A stretch of 64,000 nucleotides of DNA from Chelydra serpentina. Its lineage: Eukaryota > Chordata > Testudines > Chelydridae. How positions within the stretch are numbered: position 1 is the stretch's first letter; every line of letters starts with the position of its first letter. This document shows positions 46,582-59,539 of this stretch, in pieces. The translations under genes were made by a program, and so were the position numbers. The stretch covers positions 25,583,001 to 25,647,000 of the forward strand of contig JBAIAC010000014.1 in the NCBI GenBank assembly GCA_037349315.1. Direction: 5' to 3'. The notes below the pieces were generated by a model. It was not told the origin of the DNA. It was given only the letters and a program-made list of their open reading frames with translations, and did not search any database.

Positions 46582-46929
46582 GATTGCTGGCACTTAAAAT
46601 TAAAAAGGTGGTAGAGTAGTTTTTAAACTAAGGGCTGGGGAAAAGCCGACAGATGCAGCGGAGCACATGGTTCGGACAGAGACACCCCTTAGGAGGCTCT
46701 ATTAATGGAGATTCTGTATGTCCTCTAAGGAGGAGAGAATGGAAGATGATAAATACAGGTAAGATCTGATGAGAAACAGTCAAATGAAAAAGAGTCCCAT
46801 TCAATTACATCATGTAATGGCAAACAACTAAAAAGTGACAAGTTTTTAAAGTGCTTATATCCAAATGATACAAGTCTATATAGTAAGATGGGTGAACTAG
46901 AGTGCCTCTTATTAAATAGGATATTGATA

Positions 46930-48215
46930 TAATAGGCATCACAGAAACTTGGTGGAATGAGGATAATCAATGGGACACAATAATACCAGGGTACAAAATA
47001 TACCGGAAGGAAAGAACAGGTCGTCCTGGTGGGGGAGTGGCACTATATGTGAAAGAAAGCATAGAATCAAATGAAGTAAAAATCTTAAATGAACTAAACT
47101 GTACCATAGAATCCCTCTGGATAGTAATTCCATGCTCTGATAATAAGACTATAGCAGTAGGGATATATTACCAACCACCTGATCAGGATGGTGAGAGTGA
47201 TTGAAATGCTCAGGAAGATTAGAGAGGCTATTAAAAAAAAAACCCTCAATAATAATGAGGGATTTCAATTATCTCCATATTGACTGGGTACATGTCACCT
47301 CAGGATGGGATGCAGAGATAAAGTTTGACTCCTTAAATGACTGCTTCTTGGGGCAGTTAGTCCTGGAACCCACAAGAGGAAAGGCAATTCTTGATTTAGT
47401 CCTAAGTGGAGCACAGGGTCTGGTCCAAGAGGTGAATATAGGTAATAGTGACCATAATATAATTAAATTTAACATCCCTGTGGTGGGGAAAACACCACAG
47501 CAGCCCAACACTGTAGCTATTAATTTCAGAAAGGGGGACTACACAAAAATGAGGAAGTTAGTTAAACAGAAATTAAAAGGTACATCGCCAAAATTGAAAT
47601 CCCTGCAAGCTGCATGGAAGCTTTTTAAAGGCACCATAATAGAGGCTCAACTTAAATGTATACCCCCAAATTAAAAAAACAGTCAGAGAACCAAAAAAGT
47701 GCTACTGTGGCTAAACAAAAAGTTAAAGAAGCAGTGAGAGGCAAAAAGGCATCCTTTAAAAAGTGCAAGTTAAATCCTAGTAAGGAAAATGGAAAGGAGC
47801 ATAAACTCTGGCAAATGAAGTGTAAAAATATAATTAGGAAGGCCAAAAAAGAATTTGAAGAACAGGTAGCCAAAGACTCAAAAAGTAATAGCAAAAAAAT
47901 CTTCAAGTACATCAGCAGCAAGAAGCCTGCTAAACAACCAGTGGGGCCACTGGACGATCAGGATGCTAAAGGAGCACTCAAGGATAAGGCCATTGCGGAG
48001 AAACTAAATGAACTCTTTGCATTGGTCTTCATGGCTGAGGATGCGAGGGAGATTCCCAAACTTGAGCCATTCTTTTTAGGTGACAAATCTGAGGAACTGT
48101 CCCAGATTGAAGTGTCAGAGGAGGTTTTGGAACAAAATGATAAACTAAACAGTAATAAGTCACTAGAACTAGATGGTACTCACCCAAGAGTATGAAGGAA
48201 CTCAAATGTGAAATT
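46930..48215 (+). pseudogene. CR1 ORF2 endonuclease and linker, degenerate
   Basis: An apurinic-type endonuclease domain of CR1 is spread over at least three frames. The catalytic motifs seen are TETWW (Glu), DFNY (Asp/Asn) and SDHN (Asp/His). The Gly normally before DFN is Arg here. The lysine-rich linker (47656-47950) and the first part of the RT domain (to 48215) follow. The RT core itself is in the other, minus-strand half (44352-45546), where much of it has been deleted. Confidence 0.82.
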
Positions 48216-48249
48216 GCAGAACTACTAACAGTAGTCCGAAACACTATCT

Positions 48250-51200
48250 CCATATTTATACATCTAAATCAGGGGTTGGATTTTCAAAACTGCTGAGCCT
48301 TCAGCCATCTGCAGGGACTTCAGTGCAGAAATGCCAAAGCAATTAAATATAAATATTTGTCCCTGTTAGCCCAAAAACAAGAGAGAATTCCCAGAATAGT
48401 TGAAAATCAGGCCACAGATTTAGGTATCTAAACCTAGCGTCAGGAGCTTAATTTTAAGTGCACAGTTTGGAAAATTTTGACCAACTTCTTTACATTGGAA
48501 AAATGAAATGCTCTAGAATTTAAATTCATTAACTTATTGGTGCTACTTTTTTACAAATGTAGAAGAGAAGATCCCCCAATAACTTTTTTGTTTTTAAGAG
48601 TTAGTTGAAATTTTGGGAATTAAGATCATGATCTCTCCCCATCTTGCAATAAAATACTTTTCTCTTGAGTAAAATGAGAAGTTCTTTTTAAACTAGTCTT
48701 TAGTAAGTGTGCCAAAATTATAAACTATAAACAGAAACTAAGGTTTCATTTTCAGAAGTTTCTCTCCCCAGTGGTTGTGAAGGTAACTGTGAAAATGTGA
48801 ATCAAGTGCATACCAATGTAAGTGTCATCATCCAGAAGCAATTGCTCATAAAGGTGTAAACTGCCTATTCATCTCAATGGACTGTAAACTCTGAAACTAG
48901 AGCTTTGCAGAGAAAGATCCATTATGCAGAGGATTCTGATGTTTCGCCATTTGGTTTCATTCTGATTCAGAAGAGTTTTTCTCTTGACTTCAGTAGGTCC
49001 AGAATCTCACCTCTGGTCATTGAAGCACTAGCTGATCTGCTTCTTTCTTTAATTTCATATGCAAGAGTTCAATTGCAGAATCATTGAATGAAATCCTGGT
49101 TCCATTAAAGTCAATGGTGTTTTCCCATTGACTTCAATGGGGCCAGGATTTCCCACTTCTTTTAAAAAAAGAAAAATTCAGAGATTCAGTCTTTATTGGC
49201 CTCTGGCCAGATAAGCAAACAAGAAGGAAAGAGTTGCAAAATACTGGTGTATTCCCCCTTCACCCTTGAGGAAAAGCCTTTCAACAAGGGTAATTTAGCA
49301 CTGAAATTGCATTGTCTTCTTTTGCAAATCTCAGAGATCTTCACCATCTGTTTCATGCAATAAAATAAAGTTGTTGATTTGATGCTGTACCTTCCATGTT
49401 TGATTAAAGGCCAGCTCTAATTTGCATCAAGCAGCAAAAACTGAGGTAATTATACATTATAATGAATACAAGCACATGCTTTTTCACATTTTAATGAAGC
49501 CAAGGTAGCTGCACCAGATTACAGTTCCAATCAAATGCAGGTCAGGTATAGCGAATTTTTCAGATTTTCAGAACTGTAGGAAAAAAGCAGGCACAGTATA
49601 GTCAGAACTCTAATGAGTTTCCCCACCACACAAAAATTATCCTGTGAGCAGTACAAAGATCACACAAATGAAAACAAATACTCAATAAAGCAGATAATTG
49701 ACTCCAATCCTTTTTAATGAGATGGCCCAGAACTGCTCTGCAGAAATGCCAGAGCAACTAAATATAAATATTTGTCTCTGTTAGCAAATAAAGAAAAATA
49801 ATTATATGGTTCCAGAAAACTTCTATACAGTTTTATGAGAATCTGATGGACTTTTAAAAACAAATCTGTTTTATGTTAAAGGGCTTGGGTTTTTTCAAGT
49901 TTTATTCTAGCTTTGAGTCCCGTGTTTTAACGGTCTGAAATCCATGTTGTTCCTGAGAATCCGTCTCCAGCAGACTTATTTTTACACTGAAATGGGAATG
50001 TTAAAATGGCATGCTCTGAGCTGTAAAATTCGGAGAGCTTTTACCACCGTTGCAATAAAAATTATCCAAATGGACAGCTCAGAACCTGTGTCAACATTAG
50101 CCTTTTAACAAAGAAAACTTTTTAAAATATATAAATAAATAAATACAAATAAATAACGAAAAGTGTTCATTTATTGGCGTTTCTGAAGGTTCCTGATCAT
50201 GAAAGGGTATAGAATGGCATCCCTAGGCAACTGAAGCCCTCCATTTGGGCTTGACCTTGCGAGGTGTTGAGCACTCTGGCCCCAATCCAGTAAAGTCAAT
50301 GTGACTACTCAAATAATGTCAAGCATGTTCTTATGTGCTTTGCTGGATCAGGGCCAGAGTGCTCAGCATCTTGAAGGATTAAAGTCCACAGGACAGGAAC
50401 AGCAGAGGGAGTAGCAAGGCAAGTTTTGAAAACTGCATCGCATCCCTAGGCTATAGGGATCAGTTCTATAGGTAATAAGATAAGTAAGTCTCTATGCCTA
50501 TTTCATCCTCAGCCTTTATGCTGAGAGTATCTATATAGGTATAAATTAGTGCCAAATGGGATGATGGTAGTTCCTGTATGATATGGAGACTTGTCCAATA
50601 AAAAAAGAGTATTGAGACTATGCCTGTGCCATTCACCACGGAACATACTTAAAGTGTATGTTTCTTGAAAGGCATAGGGTAAAATATCAGTCACATATGA
50701 CTACAACAAATCATAGAATGGGGAAACCCATACACATTAGTAAGTTATTAACTTACTAACATATATGTGTTCTGCCTTCTATAATTACTGACTCTACAGT
50801 GCCCTCTGACAATACTAGCCTACTTTGGTTAACCTATCAATTCAGCAGTAATACTTAAAAATGTTCAAATTAATATGGGATTAGTGAGAGTAAGGAATTG
50901 ACAATGTAACTTCATCAGCTGGGATTTTCAAGGAGATTGAACAGAGTTGAATTTCAGTGGGAGTTTGGCTCCTAACTCCCTTAAGCTCCTTTGAAAATCC
51001 GTCATCTCAGCACCCTCTTCCTCCTCCCCCAACTTCCCCCCATTAGTGGATCTTCTCCCCATTAGGGAACTAAAGGGTGCCGATAGGGTTCAGCAGAGTC
51101 ATATTATGAACAAAACTTCCATGTAAGGAAATGAGCTTAGGAAGAAATGTAGGAGAATATGTGCTGATGGGTGAACTCTGAATGAACTCTCAAAAGGTTC

Positions 51201-53285
51201 AGAGATTTGGATCAACATCCTAAACTTTGATGCTTATCTTAACTTTTTGCCCTCTTTCTTCCCCACTCCATCAATAGGCCCTGGCTCCTTCTTTTCAAAC
51301 ACAATCTACTCTCCACAGACCACACTCTATCTACTTGGATCCATAATGTTGTTCTCCATACCACCATCAATGTGTCCTCTTTGAAGGGAGAGTGTTGACT
51401 AAGCAGCCAACTCCCCTCTAGTCTGATAGCAGCTGCTGCTGGGGTGGGGGACGGCAACCAACTTCCCCTCTTCAGGAAGGAGTATGGGCCTTAGGAGGCA
51501 GTTAGGCAGCCTGTTCTTTCACCCCACACAATTCCAACAGGACAGAATAACCCCTCTGCTGTACCCTAGTGACCTCAGACCTTTAAGATTTAGAAGCAAT
51601 ATGGGGCTTCTACCAACAAGAGCACCAAATGCTCTGCTCACTTGTAAATCCCAAAGTATGCAAACTCCCACCATCCCTTCGTGTCAGATCAGTGGTAGAG
51701 TGGGAAGGAAAAGAACATTATGTAAAAAAGGTGCTGAACCAGGAAAAGGAACGAGGACCGGGGGTGGGGAGGGATCTATGTTAAAGCAAAACCAAGACAA
51801 ACAAAATACCTGTCAACCCACCTGTGATTTGTTTTTGTCAGTGATCTGGAATAAGGGATTGGAAGCAATAATATGTGATGTAAAAATGTGCTCACTAGAA
51901 GCTCATGGAATTATTATCACTCCCTAAAGAGGTGCTTTCTGGACATAATGACAGAACACAGGAAATGCTCAACCACTGGGCACAGACAATGTGTTATTTT
52001 AATATTTGTTTTATTTTTGAAGGATAGTCATTATGAGGCCTTCACTCCAAAAGTGTATAATTTAACAGGATTCCACAACTGGTTCTGATAGATTCAATGG
52101 GCCTGACTCGAAGTTACTCAGTTGAAGATTTTCTAGTGACAAGTGGTTTTGGGTGCCTCAATTTTTGAGACACATTAAAGGGGCCTGAGTTTGAGAGGGT
52201 TGAAGCTGAACATTCAAAAACTTGAATCACTAGTCTCTTGAAAATCATGACATACACACCCACCCTCTTCCCCCCACATTTCTCTGCATGAGGCAGGGAT
52301 GGGGTAAAGGGAGGGGGGGGATGTCTTTAAGACACCTTTATGTTTCCTATATTCTGAGTCTGTGCAGGGACCTGTCAGGTCCTCAGTGTAATTTAGAGCA
52401 GCCACAGTGATGGTCTAACAACTCATGCTCTGCTTCACATGCCTGCCTCTTGGCCTTAGGAAGCAGAGGATTGCCATAGTGCAGTATCCTTTGACCATGC
52501 CCCTGACATACCCCTATGTACCACTTATACCAAGGGGTGGGAGCAGGACCAGTATAAAGCCCTTACACCAGCTCTGCACAGGCTAAGATGTCACTTCATA
52601 TAAGAAGGAGCAGTCTCCACCCACAACAAGACCCTTTGTGATGCCAGAGTGGTGTAAGAAGACATTAGTGTAATTGAGAATCAGGCCCACTAGGCCTAAT
52701 TCATTACTGCATTACTCCACTGTTATGTCAGGGTAACTCCACTGTGTGAACGGATTAACTGGAGTAACACAGTGATAAGTATTGAGTTGCTACTAAATTT
52801 GATAATTTATAGAAGCCCAATATAGCACAAACAAAGGAATGGAGCCAGGGATGGAGGCTCATAAGAGTTAATATTTGAAGACACCAGATAAAATTTTTAA
52901 AGCACCTATGTGGCTTGGAATCCTAAATCTCATTTCCAAAAGTGATTTAGTCACTGAAACTCAGTAGGATTTAGGCTCCTAGAAACCAGATTGTCAAAGA
53001 TATTTAGATGCTGAAGATTCAGATAAGCATCTGCATCTTTAGGCATCTAAATACCTTTTAATTTGGGATAGTGGGATTTTCAAATATGCCCATGAAGTTT
53101 AGGCTTCTAAATCCCATTCATTTCTCTGTGCTAATCTGCTTTGGCACTATTGAAAATCCCACTAGGCACCACTGTGCATCTTTAGGGGCCTAAATACCTT
53201 TGAAAATCTGGCCCTAAATCCCTTTTAAAAATGTGACAAGCTTTTTAGTCACTTGGGTACTTCTGAAAATTTCACCTGAAGTCAA
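48250..53285. other. Unique AT-rich DNA with short palindromic repeats
   Basis: No gene seen in 5 kb. It holds the second arm of an inverted repeat at 48437-48476, a fold-back at 49091-49151 (27-nt arms with three mismatches), an AAAT-rich tract near 50131-50158, and several aaatctggcc-type relics at 50920-51010 and 52985-53215. The 147-codon ORF at 51484 has no motif. Confidence 0.4.
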
Positions 53286-53289
53286 TGGG

Positions 53290-53637
53290 AAGGCAGTGTG
53301 GCCTATTGGATAGAGCACTGGACTGGAAATCAGAATACCTGGATTCTATTCCTTGCTCTTCCATGGGCTTTCTGGGTGACCTTGGGAAAGTAATTTAGGG
53401 CCAGATCTTCTTTAAGGTATTTAGACAGGCACTTTTGAAAATCCTACTAGACATCTCTATATCCTTAGGTGCCTAAATATTGTACCTTTAAAAATCTGGC
53501 CTTCGAACTCTGTGTCCCAGTTTCTCCTTCCGTAAAATAGGAATAATGATCCTTACATCCTTGATCAAATGCTTTTAGATTTACTGATTACAAAGTGCTA
53601 TACAAGAGTCAGGTATTAATTATTATTATTAGAATAT
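53290..53637 (+). repeat. MIR-like SINE interrupted by a short MITE
   Basis: The tRNA-derived head (gtggcctattggatagagca ... ggattctattcc, fitting A and B boxes) and the core (gggtgaccttgggaaag) precede an insertion at about 53397-53503. The SINE resumes with ctgtgtcccagtttctcctt and ends with an attattatt tail. Confidence 0.8.
53397..53503. mobile_element. Short palindromic MITE inside the MIR-like SINE
   Basis: The ends gggccagatcttc and aaaatctggcc are inverted repeats, and the interior has aggtatttaga and aggtgcctaaata in opposite arms. Related copies occur at 52985-53215. Confidence 0.7.
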
Positions 53638-56600
53638 GCTAATATTAAACAATAATTATATCCTTAAAAGGCAAAACATGAAAAAGGAGTTCCTACAAAA
53701 TCTTACTAGTCTGTGGCCAACAGCACAATGGTTTCCTTTATTCTGCTAAATAACTAAACCAACACACATTAGCAAAGCATAAAATTATACATTCATGTCT
53801 TCCAGAGTGAAACAACAAATGCTACTCGGTGGACTTTGACAGTAAAAGTACAAATAACTGCAATTACTTTAACAAAATAGTCCTTTATTATTTGCCTGTT
53901 TATAAGCTGAAGACCTGTGATCTGGAAGCCAAACCAATAGCATATGAGTTGGGTGACCACAAACAGAAAATACAGTAAAGAAAGTAACCAATTTGCTAGT
54001 CTGAAATTTGTTTGCATAAACTAGTCTATGAACACTTACAAATAACAAATTCATTCATATGAATCAAGATCATGCTGCAAATGAGCAAAAGAGCAAAATT
54101 AACTGGATAATTTAGTTTCAACAAATAGATTGAGCAGCAAACTGCTGGGATCATAATGAAGGAGGTTTTGCTAACTATAGCAAGCTAATCCACCCAGTTG
54201 GCCTCTAGCCACTTCAGCATATAAATAAAATATAGAATGCGGAATAAAAATGTTAAATAATAATACATAACCTCAGACCCTTTGCATGATAAAGGGAGTG
54301 GAAAAAACATTTCATCTTGCAAGAAACATGAATGCAGACAAAACTTCTGAGTTACCCTGCTCAAAGAGGATCCACAAGAGGAGGTTATAATCCCTTGAAA
54401 AGCCTGCTCCTTCATTTTGTGTTGTTCCCCAGTTTTCTCTCTCTGTTCTACTTAGTATTTATAGACCCAGGGTCCACTTTTGCCTGATTTATTGCACTTC
54501 CTGTAGGTGTAACTCAGGACAGAAGTTTGCCTTTAAATTAACCTTCTCTTTGTAATTTACCTCTCTCCCTTTAACTTTATCCAAACTAATCAGAGTAAAG
54601 GTGTATTCATTTTCCAGAGTAAAATTGTTCAACCAACACAGTTTAAAGCCATTTATTTCACACATTTTAACAGAAGAAGAGTACACCACTTCACTTCAGG
54701 TTCCTTCATCTACTAAACAGTGTAGCTTTGGAGCCAAAGTCAGTTCTAACATAATGCATGGAAAGACTCCCAACCCATGAACTTCAATGTGCCTTGGATC
54801 AGGGCCTTCCATCCTGTGCAACTCCATTAACAGTAGTCAACTTTCACCAGCTATAAATCAGCTCATAGTTTGGCCTCTGTTGTAATGAACTGATCTGGAC
54901 TCCTGTTTCACCAGACCCCACTTTCCTGAGGAAGGTTACACCTTTTAAAGGTAAACCAGTAAAAGGAATTTTATTTAGACACATCCATAGGCTTTTCATG
55001 AAACAGGAAGTGTGTCCTGGTCATTTTCTCACTCTTTTAGTCCCAATGCCAACAGCAATGTCTCACTCCTTTTCCTTTGTAAAGCCATGTGACTTGTGCA
55101 GATCACTGCTTATTTTACAGGTGCATTTCCACTCACTGAATGTGATTTGCAACGGAATTTTAGATTGTTAACTCTGTGGCCGGAACTGTCATTTTTTATA
55201 TGTTTGCACAGAGCCTAGAACAATTGGGTCCTGACCTGGTGGCCACTAGGCTCTACTGTACTAGAAATATAAAATCAATTATAATAATTAATACAAAATT
55301 AGGTTTGGGCCATTTTGTTTCCTTATGATTTAAAAACACAGAAGTGTGAGGGAGCAGGGTCTTTCCTTTTTTTCTTCATTAATAAATGTGGTGAAATTCT
55401 AGCTCCATTGAAGTCAATGGCAGAATTTCCTTTCACTTCAGCGGGACCAGATTTTCACTCCAGGAATAGCAAATGTAGTTTTCTCTGATTCTGCTAGAGG
55501 GTCTCTGATCCCATGTACTGTGAACTCCCAACTGAAGGCACAAGTGTCTCTAAAAAAGATTTCCTTTTGCGAAAAGCTTAGCTAAGCATTGAAGTTCCAC
55601 GGTTAACACACTGGCTGAAATTCATCCTATTCTGAGAGTATAAGCATAATTTAAGTAGTGCATGGACTTTGTATTGCACCCTTGAATGGGGATGAAATTC
55701 ATCCTTGAGTACTAACTTAATATCCAAGTAGTCCCAGTGAAGTCAGTGGGATTAATCATGGGCTAAATTATTACTTAGTGGGTTAGATTGTTAATCCCCT
55801 ACGCATTTATGGAGTGGTACTTTATTTCACAAGTAGTTCCATTGATTTCAATGAGGCCAGAATATCATCCCTTTTATTTAAGATTACATGGTGTACAGTA
55901 CATTTTCAGTGTGAGCAAGGGTTTCACAATCTGAGCAAATGGGAGTAAGGATGTCAGAAAAGATCCCTGAACAATTAGTTATCACAAGGCTAATGATGAT
56001 ATATTTGTTTGTTGAGGAAACAGAATGCAAACAGACTGCCCCAGTTAAAAAAAAAAAAAGTATGGTATTTGTTATACTCCTCTTTTATACAGCTCCTGTT
56101 TAAACTGAGGTGCAGATGAATAGAAAAAAAAATACAACCCACTTCCCTTTTTTTTTTAAATTAAACATTCACAACACCTGTTAACAAGTCTTTTTACCCT
56201 TTTACTGTCATTTCCACCCAACCAGCTGCTCTAGGAATTATTCTGCATTCTTCATCAATTTGAACATGGACCGTGGGACTACTGCCTATCTGCAGCAAAT
56301 TGAAGCTTGAAGTCTCTAAAGTTGTTTAATTGGCAACTGCATAAAAGCAAGCCGAATGAATGGACAGTATTAGCAGTTAAAGTATGTGTAACAAAATAAC
56401 CACAAAGACATGATTGTTCCACCGGGTTGGTTATAAGCTCTTGTTGGTACTGTTCTGATTTTAATCAACCTCCATTTTGGTACAAGTCAAGGGAAGCTCT
56501 AAAAAGATGGCCAGTCAATGTTTTATTAATAACTATAGGTCCCTTTTCCCAGGTTATGAACAGGAGCATTTCATCACACACCCTTGCAATGAACTTATTT

Positions 56601-58414
56601 GTGTGAATTCATCAAGAAGGGATGTTACTGATAGTATGCTTTCAAGAGCCCCACTTGCTGGCAGACAAGAACAGAATCATAGCTAATGAAGCATACAGAC
56701 ATTCACACAACAGACTGTACATTGATTGCCTAACCTGGAATGCACAACAGTATTTGCAGTGTGAATTTGTAAGTCCCATTTCAGGACATTGAGCAAAGAC
56801 TGGCTTTTTGCTGGCACCTCTAAACATAATGAATCCTCCCTTTAAAGGTAGAAGACTAAAAGGACTACAGGCCTCCGATAGGTTTAGTGAGAAAAAAAAC
56901 AGTGAGAAAACCAAAGGGCAGTGCTCAATTTGCTCACAAAAGACTCTACAGAGCCATTGAAGACCAATCCAAATATGCCCTCTAAAGAGCCAAAACGTGC
57001 AACCCACATTCAAAGAAACCCTCCTTTCCCTACTGCTGCATCCTAGATTTTAAACAGCCAGTTTGGTCAATGTCATAAAAGGAAAGAGGAGGCGGTCTGG
57101 AGACTTGGTAGAGACACTGACAGAAAGCACAAAATAAGGAAGGTCAGGACAACTGCAGAAGTTGGAACAGCAGCTGCAGACTGATGTGCAAAAGAAAGGA
57201 AGGACAAAGAAAGGAAAGCACAGGACTGGGACTCAACAGATCTCAGTTCAGTTCTCAGCTCTGGCAGAGACTTCCTGCATGACTTATGCAAATCTCTTAC
57301 CCTTGTACCTCAGCAACGCATCTTTTTGGAGGGAACTGCCAGTTGGTATCTGTGCCTAGCACAATGGGGCTTCATCTAGCATGAGGCATTTTTGTAATAC
57401 AATAATACAAATACAAAAACAGTGAGAGATTTGGAAACTGAATAGACTCTCACATAAGGTAACTGAAATAATACACCAGCTTCAAGGCAGTAACAAACTC
57501 TCTTTTCTAAATCTGATTTTCTGTAGAGAAATTTAAGATGGCTGCTGCCATTCCATAATTTTTAAGTGAAATTGATTATTCTGTTTAAAGCTGTACAAAT
57601 TGCAAGTACATAGCAATATTCATGTTCTATGAATTCCTTCCACCCACAGGAATACAGGTGCTTCTGTAACAGAAGTAATCAGAACAAATGAAGATGTGAG
57701 ATATAATGTATTATTGAATCACTACTTTGTGTGCCTTAATTTTCTAAAATGCTGTAGATTTTCTGGCTGCATATATAGTTGATACTGTAGTAGTAAGCAT
57801 GGTATGAGATCCTATGTAGAACAGAATATTTTGGTGTGTGACCAGTGATAGAGGGGAAAGACTGGAGGGACTTTACGTACAGTTAATGGTTAAGATTAAG
57901 GCCTATGTTTGTGAATACAGTATATAAAGAGGAAGAATATTCCTACCAGAGCTAGTTTTGTAGGAGCTATTTTCTATATTGAACTAATTAGGGAATCATT
58001 CCTTCCCCAGATCACATTTCAAGAAGTGTTTAAACATTTCTTTGCAGGTCATCAAGCCCAAGGTCTGTAGCCCCTTTGCTCCAGCACAATGGACTTTCAC
58101 TGTAGCTATAAGGCCTCCCTGGGGAATACCACGAGTGCAGAGGGTGTGAAGGAGGAGATATGGCCATGGTATTCCTATGCCTTCACTATTCCCCGGCTAC
58201 TGCAATGCCATAGGGGTCATTGCAGTAAAAGTGTAAGTTAGGATAGCCCTTGGGTCAACTCAATGTCCAATTCAATGCTGTTGATCTGTAGAATATTCTC
58301 TTAAGGGAAGAAATATCTTCTGCCTCATGGCTTAAATCTTTTAAAACTGAGCAGAGACCTTGAGCAGATATTGTCAGAAACAATCCTGCACCAACAATAG
58401 AATAGATTATATAA
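53638..58414. other. Unique AT-rich DNA with SINE relics
   Basis: No gene seen. A SINE-like tail is at 55160-55290 (gcacagagcctagaacaatt, ending aattataataatta). Another MIR-like piece is at 57225-57420. A ttgaagtcaatgg fold-back is at 55390-55460. Confidence 0.4.
57225..57420 (+). repeat. MIR-like SINE
   Basis: gactgggactcaacagatct and agttctcagctctggcag match the MIR head and core, and ttacccttgtacctcagc the next segment. It ends with the tail cctagcacaatggggcttca. Confidence 0.55.
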
Positions 58415-58415
58415 T

Positions 58416-59536
58416 CCCCGGGGAATTCTGCACCACTGTGCATGCACATAATTAATGAGCTGTGCATACTTTTAATATTTTGCACAGAAAAAAAAGCTTC
58501 TGCTGGAATGTTGCTGCAGTTCCACCTTTTGCTCACCAGATAGCACTGTGGCACTAGAACACAGCAGCTTCTCCCAGCCAGCTAGGGAAGAGAAAGAGCC
58601 TGCCTTCTTCACAGTGCCTCCCAGGCCAGGTCAGGAGACAGGGGCTATGGGGAGACAGACAGTGTGGGGCTCCCGGGGGGTCAGACAGGGGCTCAAAGGG
58701 CTAGTGGGGGAGAAAAGACTGGGGCAGGGGCTGAATGGGAGTGGTGGTGCAGGGCCACATGGGCAGAGGGGGAGTCAGGTGCAGAGCTACAGGGGTAAGG
58801 GGGTTGGGCTAAGTGGGGGCACAGAGACACATGGGGACAGGGAGAGGGGTGCAGGGACACATAGGGATAGGGAGTGGCTGAGTGGGGGGCACAGAGACAC
58901 ATGAGGACAGGGGGAGGGGTGCAGGACCACATGGGGATGAGGGGAGTGGGTGTCTGAATGGTAGTGGAGGGACACATGTGGACAGGGGATGCTAGGACAC
59001 ATGGGGGTGCATGGATGTGTGGGGGTGCAGGGGCAGATGTGCCTGACTGAATGGGAGAGGCTAGGGGTTAGCCAGGGTCTGCATGAGGGAAGCTTCCTAA
59101 CAGTCCCTCCCTGCCTTCCCAAAAAGCCTGTTCCATTCTTCCCCCCTCCCCATATCCAACAACCTCCAAGTTCACACTCAGGCTCCTTCCTAGCAATTAC
59201 TTCCCTCTCCCTCAGCTCCCTCCGTTATCCCCGACTCCCCCAAGCCTTTGCATCTGAGGGGTGCGGGAAATATGGTTCCATATTGTCATTTAAATGAAGT
59301 ATTATTCACTATTAATATGCCTATTAAGGAATCAATTTGTCAAAAAATATTTTCTGAATCTTTTTTGTTGTTTGTATTGTTACAGACATACTTGCTGACA
59401 GGTATTTTGAAATAAATGACCAAAAATAATTGAAATTGGTGTGATTATATTATGTTATTTTGACAAATAAAATATTAAGAATTTGAAAATACAACATATA
59501 AATTTTTAATTTTTTGGTGCAGAATTCCCTGAGGAG
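58416..59536. mobile_element. 1.1-kb inverted-repeat DNA transposon, non-coding
   Basis: The ends share GGGAATTCTGCACCA in inverted orientation (58420-58434 and its complement at 59515-59529). The interior has a G-rich block with a 70-bp period minisatellite and an AT-rich right arm. No transposase motif was seen. Flanks are AT-rich, and the target duplication is not resolved. It is probably a hAT-type non-autonomous element. Confidence 0.7.
58800..58990. repeat. 70-bp period minisatellite inside the transposon
   Basis: The block ggcacagagacacatg recurs at about 58818 and 58888 (70 bp apart), with shorter diverged acacatgkgg units following. It creates long ORFs on both strands that are not genes. 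Confidence 0.75.
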
Positions 59537-59539
59537 TAA

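Larger units (their letters stand above)
45547..48249 (+). mobile_element. CR1 LINE, inverted 5' half (5' UTR, ORF1, endonuclease)
   Basis: Plus-strand CR1 from what appears to be the 5' end. ORF1 lies mainly in one frame with a few stops (45561-46580): a YCTQC-type Cys motif near 45755, the esterase block VVVHVGTNDIG near 46282, and RKDGLHLNQNGT at 46546-46581. ORF2 follows with the endonuclease: GITETWWNEDNQWD near 46935, RPGGGVALYVKE near 47020, RDFNYLHIDW near 47260 (family form GDFN), and GNSDHNIIKF near 47442. The frame at 47656-48195 is the linker into the RT, ending ELDGTHPRV. It breaks off at about 48249, at the same consensus point where the other half begins. Confidence 0.88.

Noticed and set aside
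58693..59122. Minus-strand ORFs with repeated HVSLHPSPCPHVSLCP-type peptides
   Set aside because: Product of the 70-bp minisatellite within a transposon.
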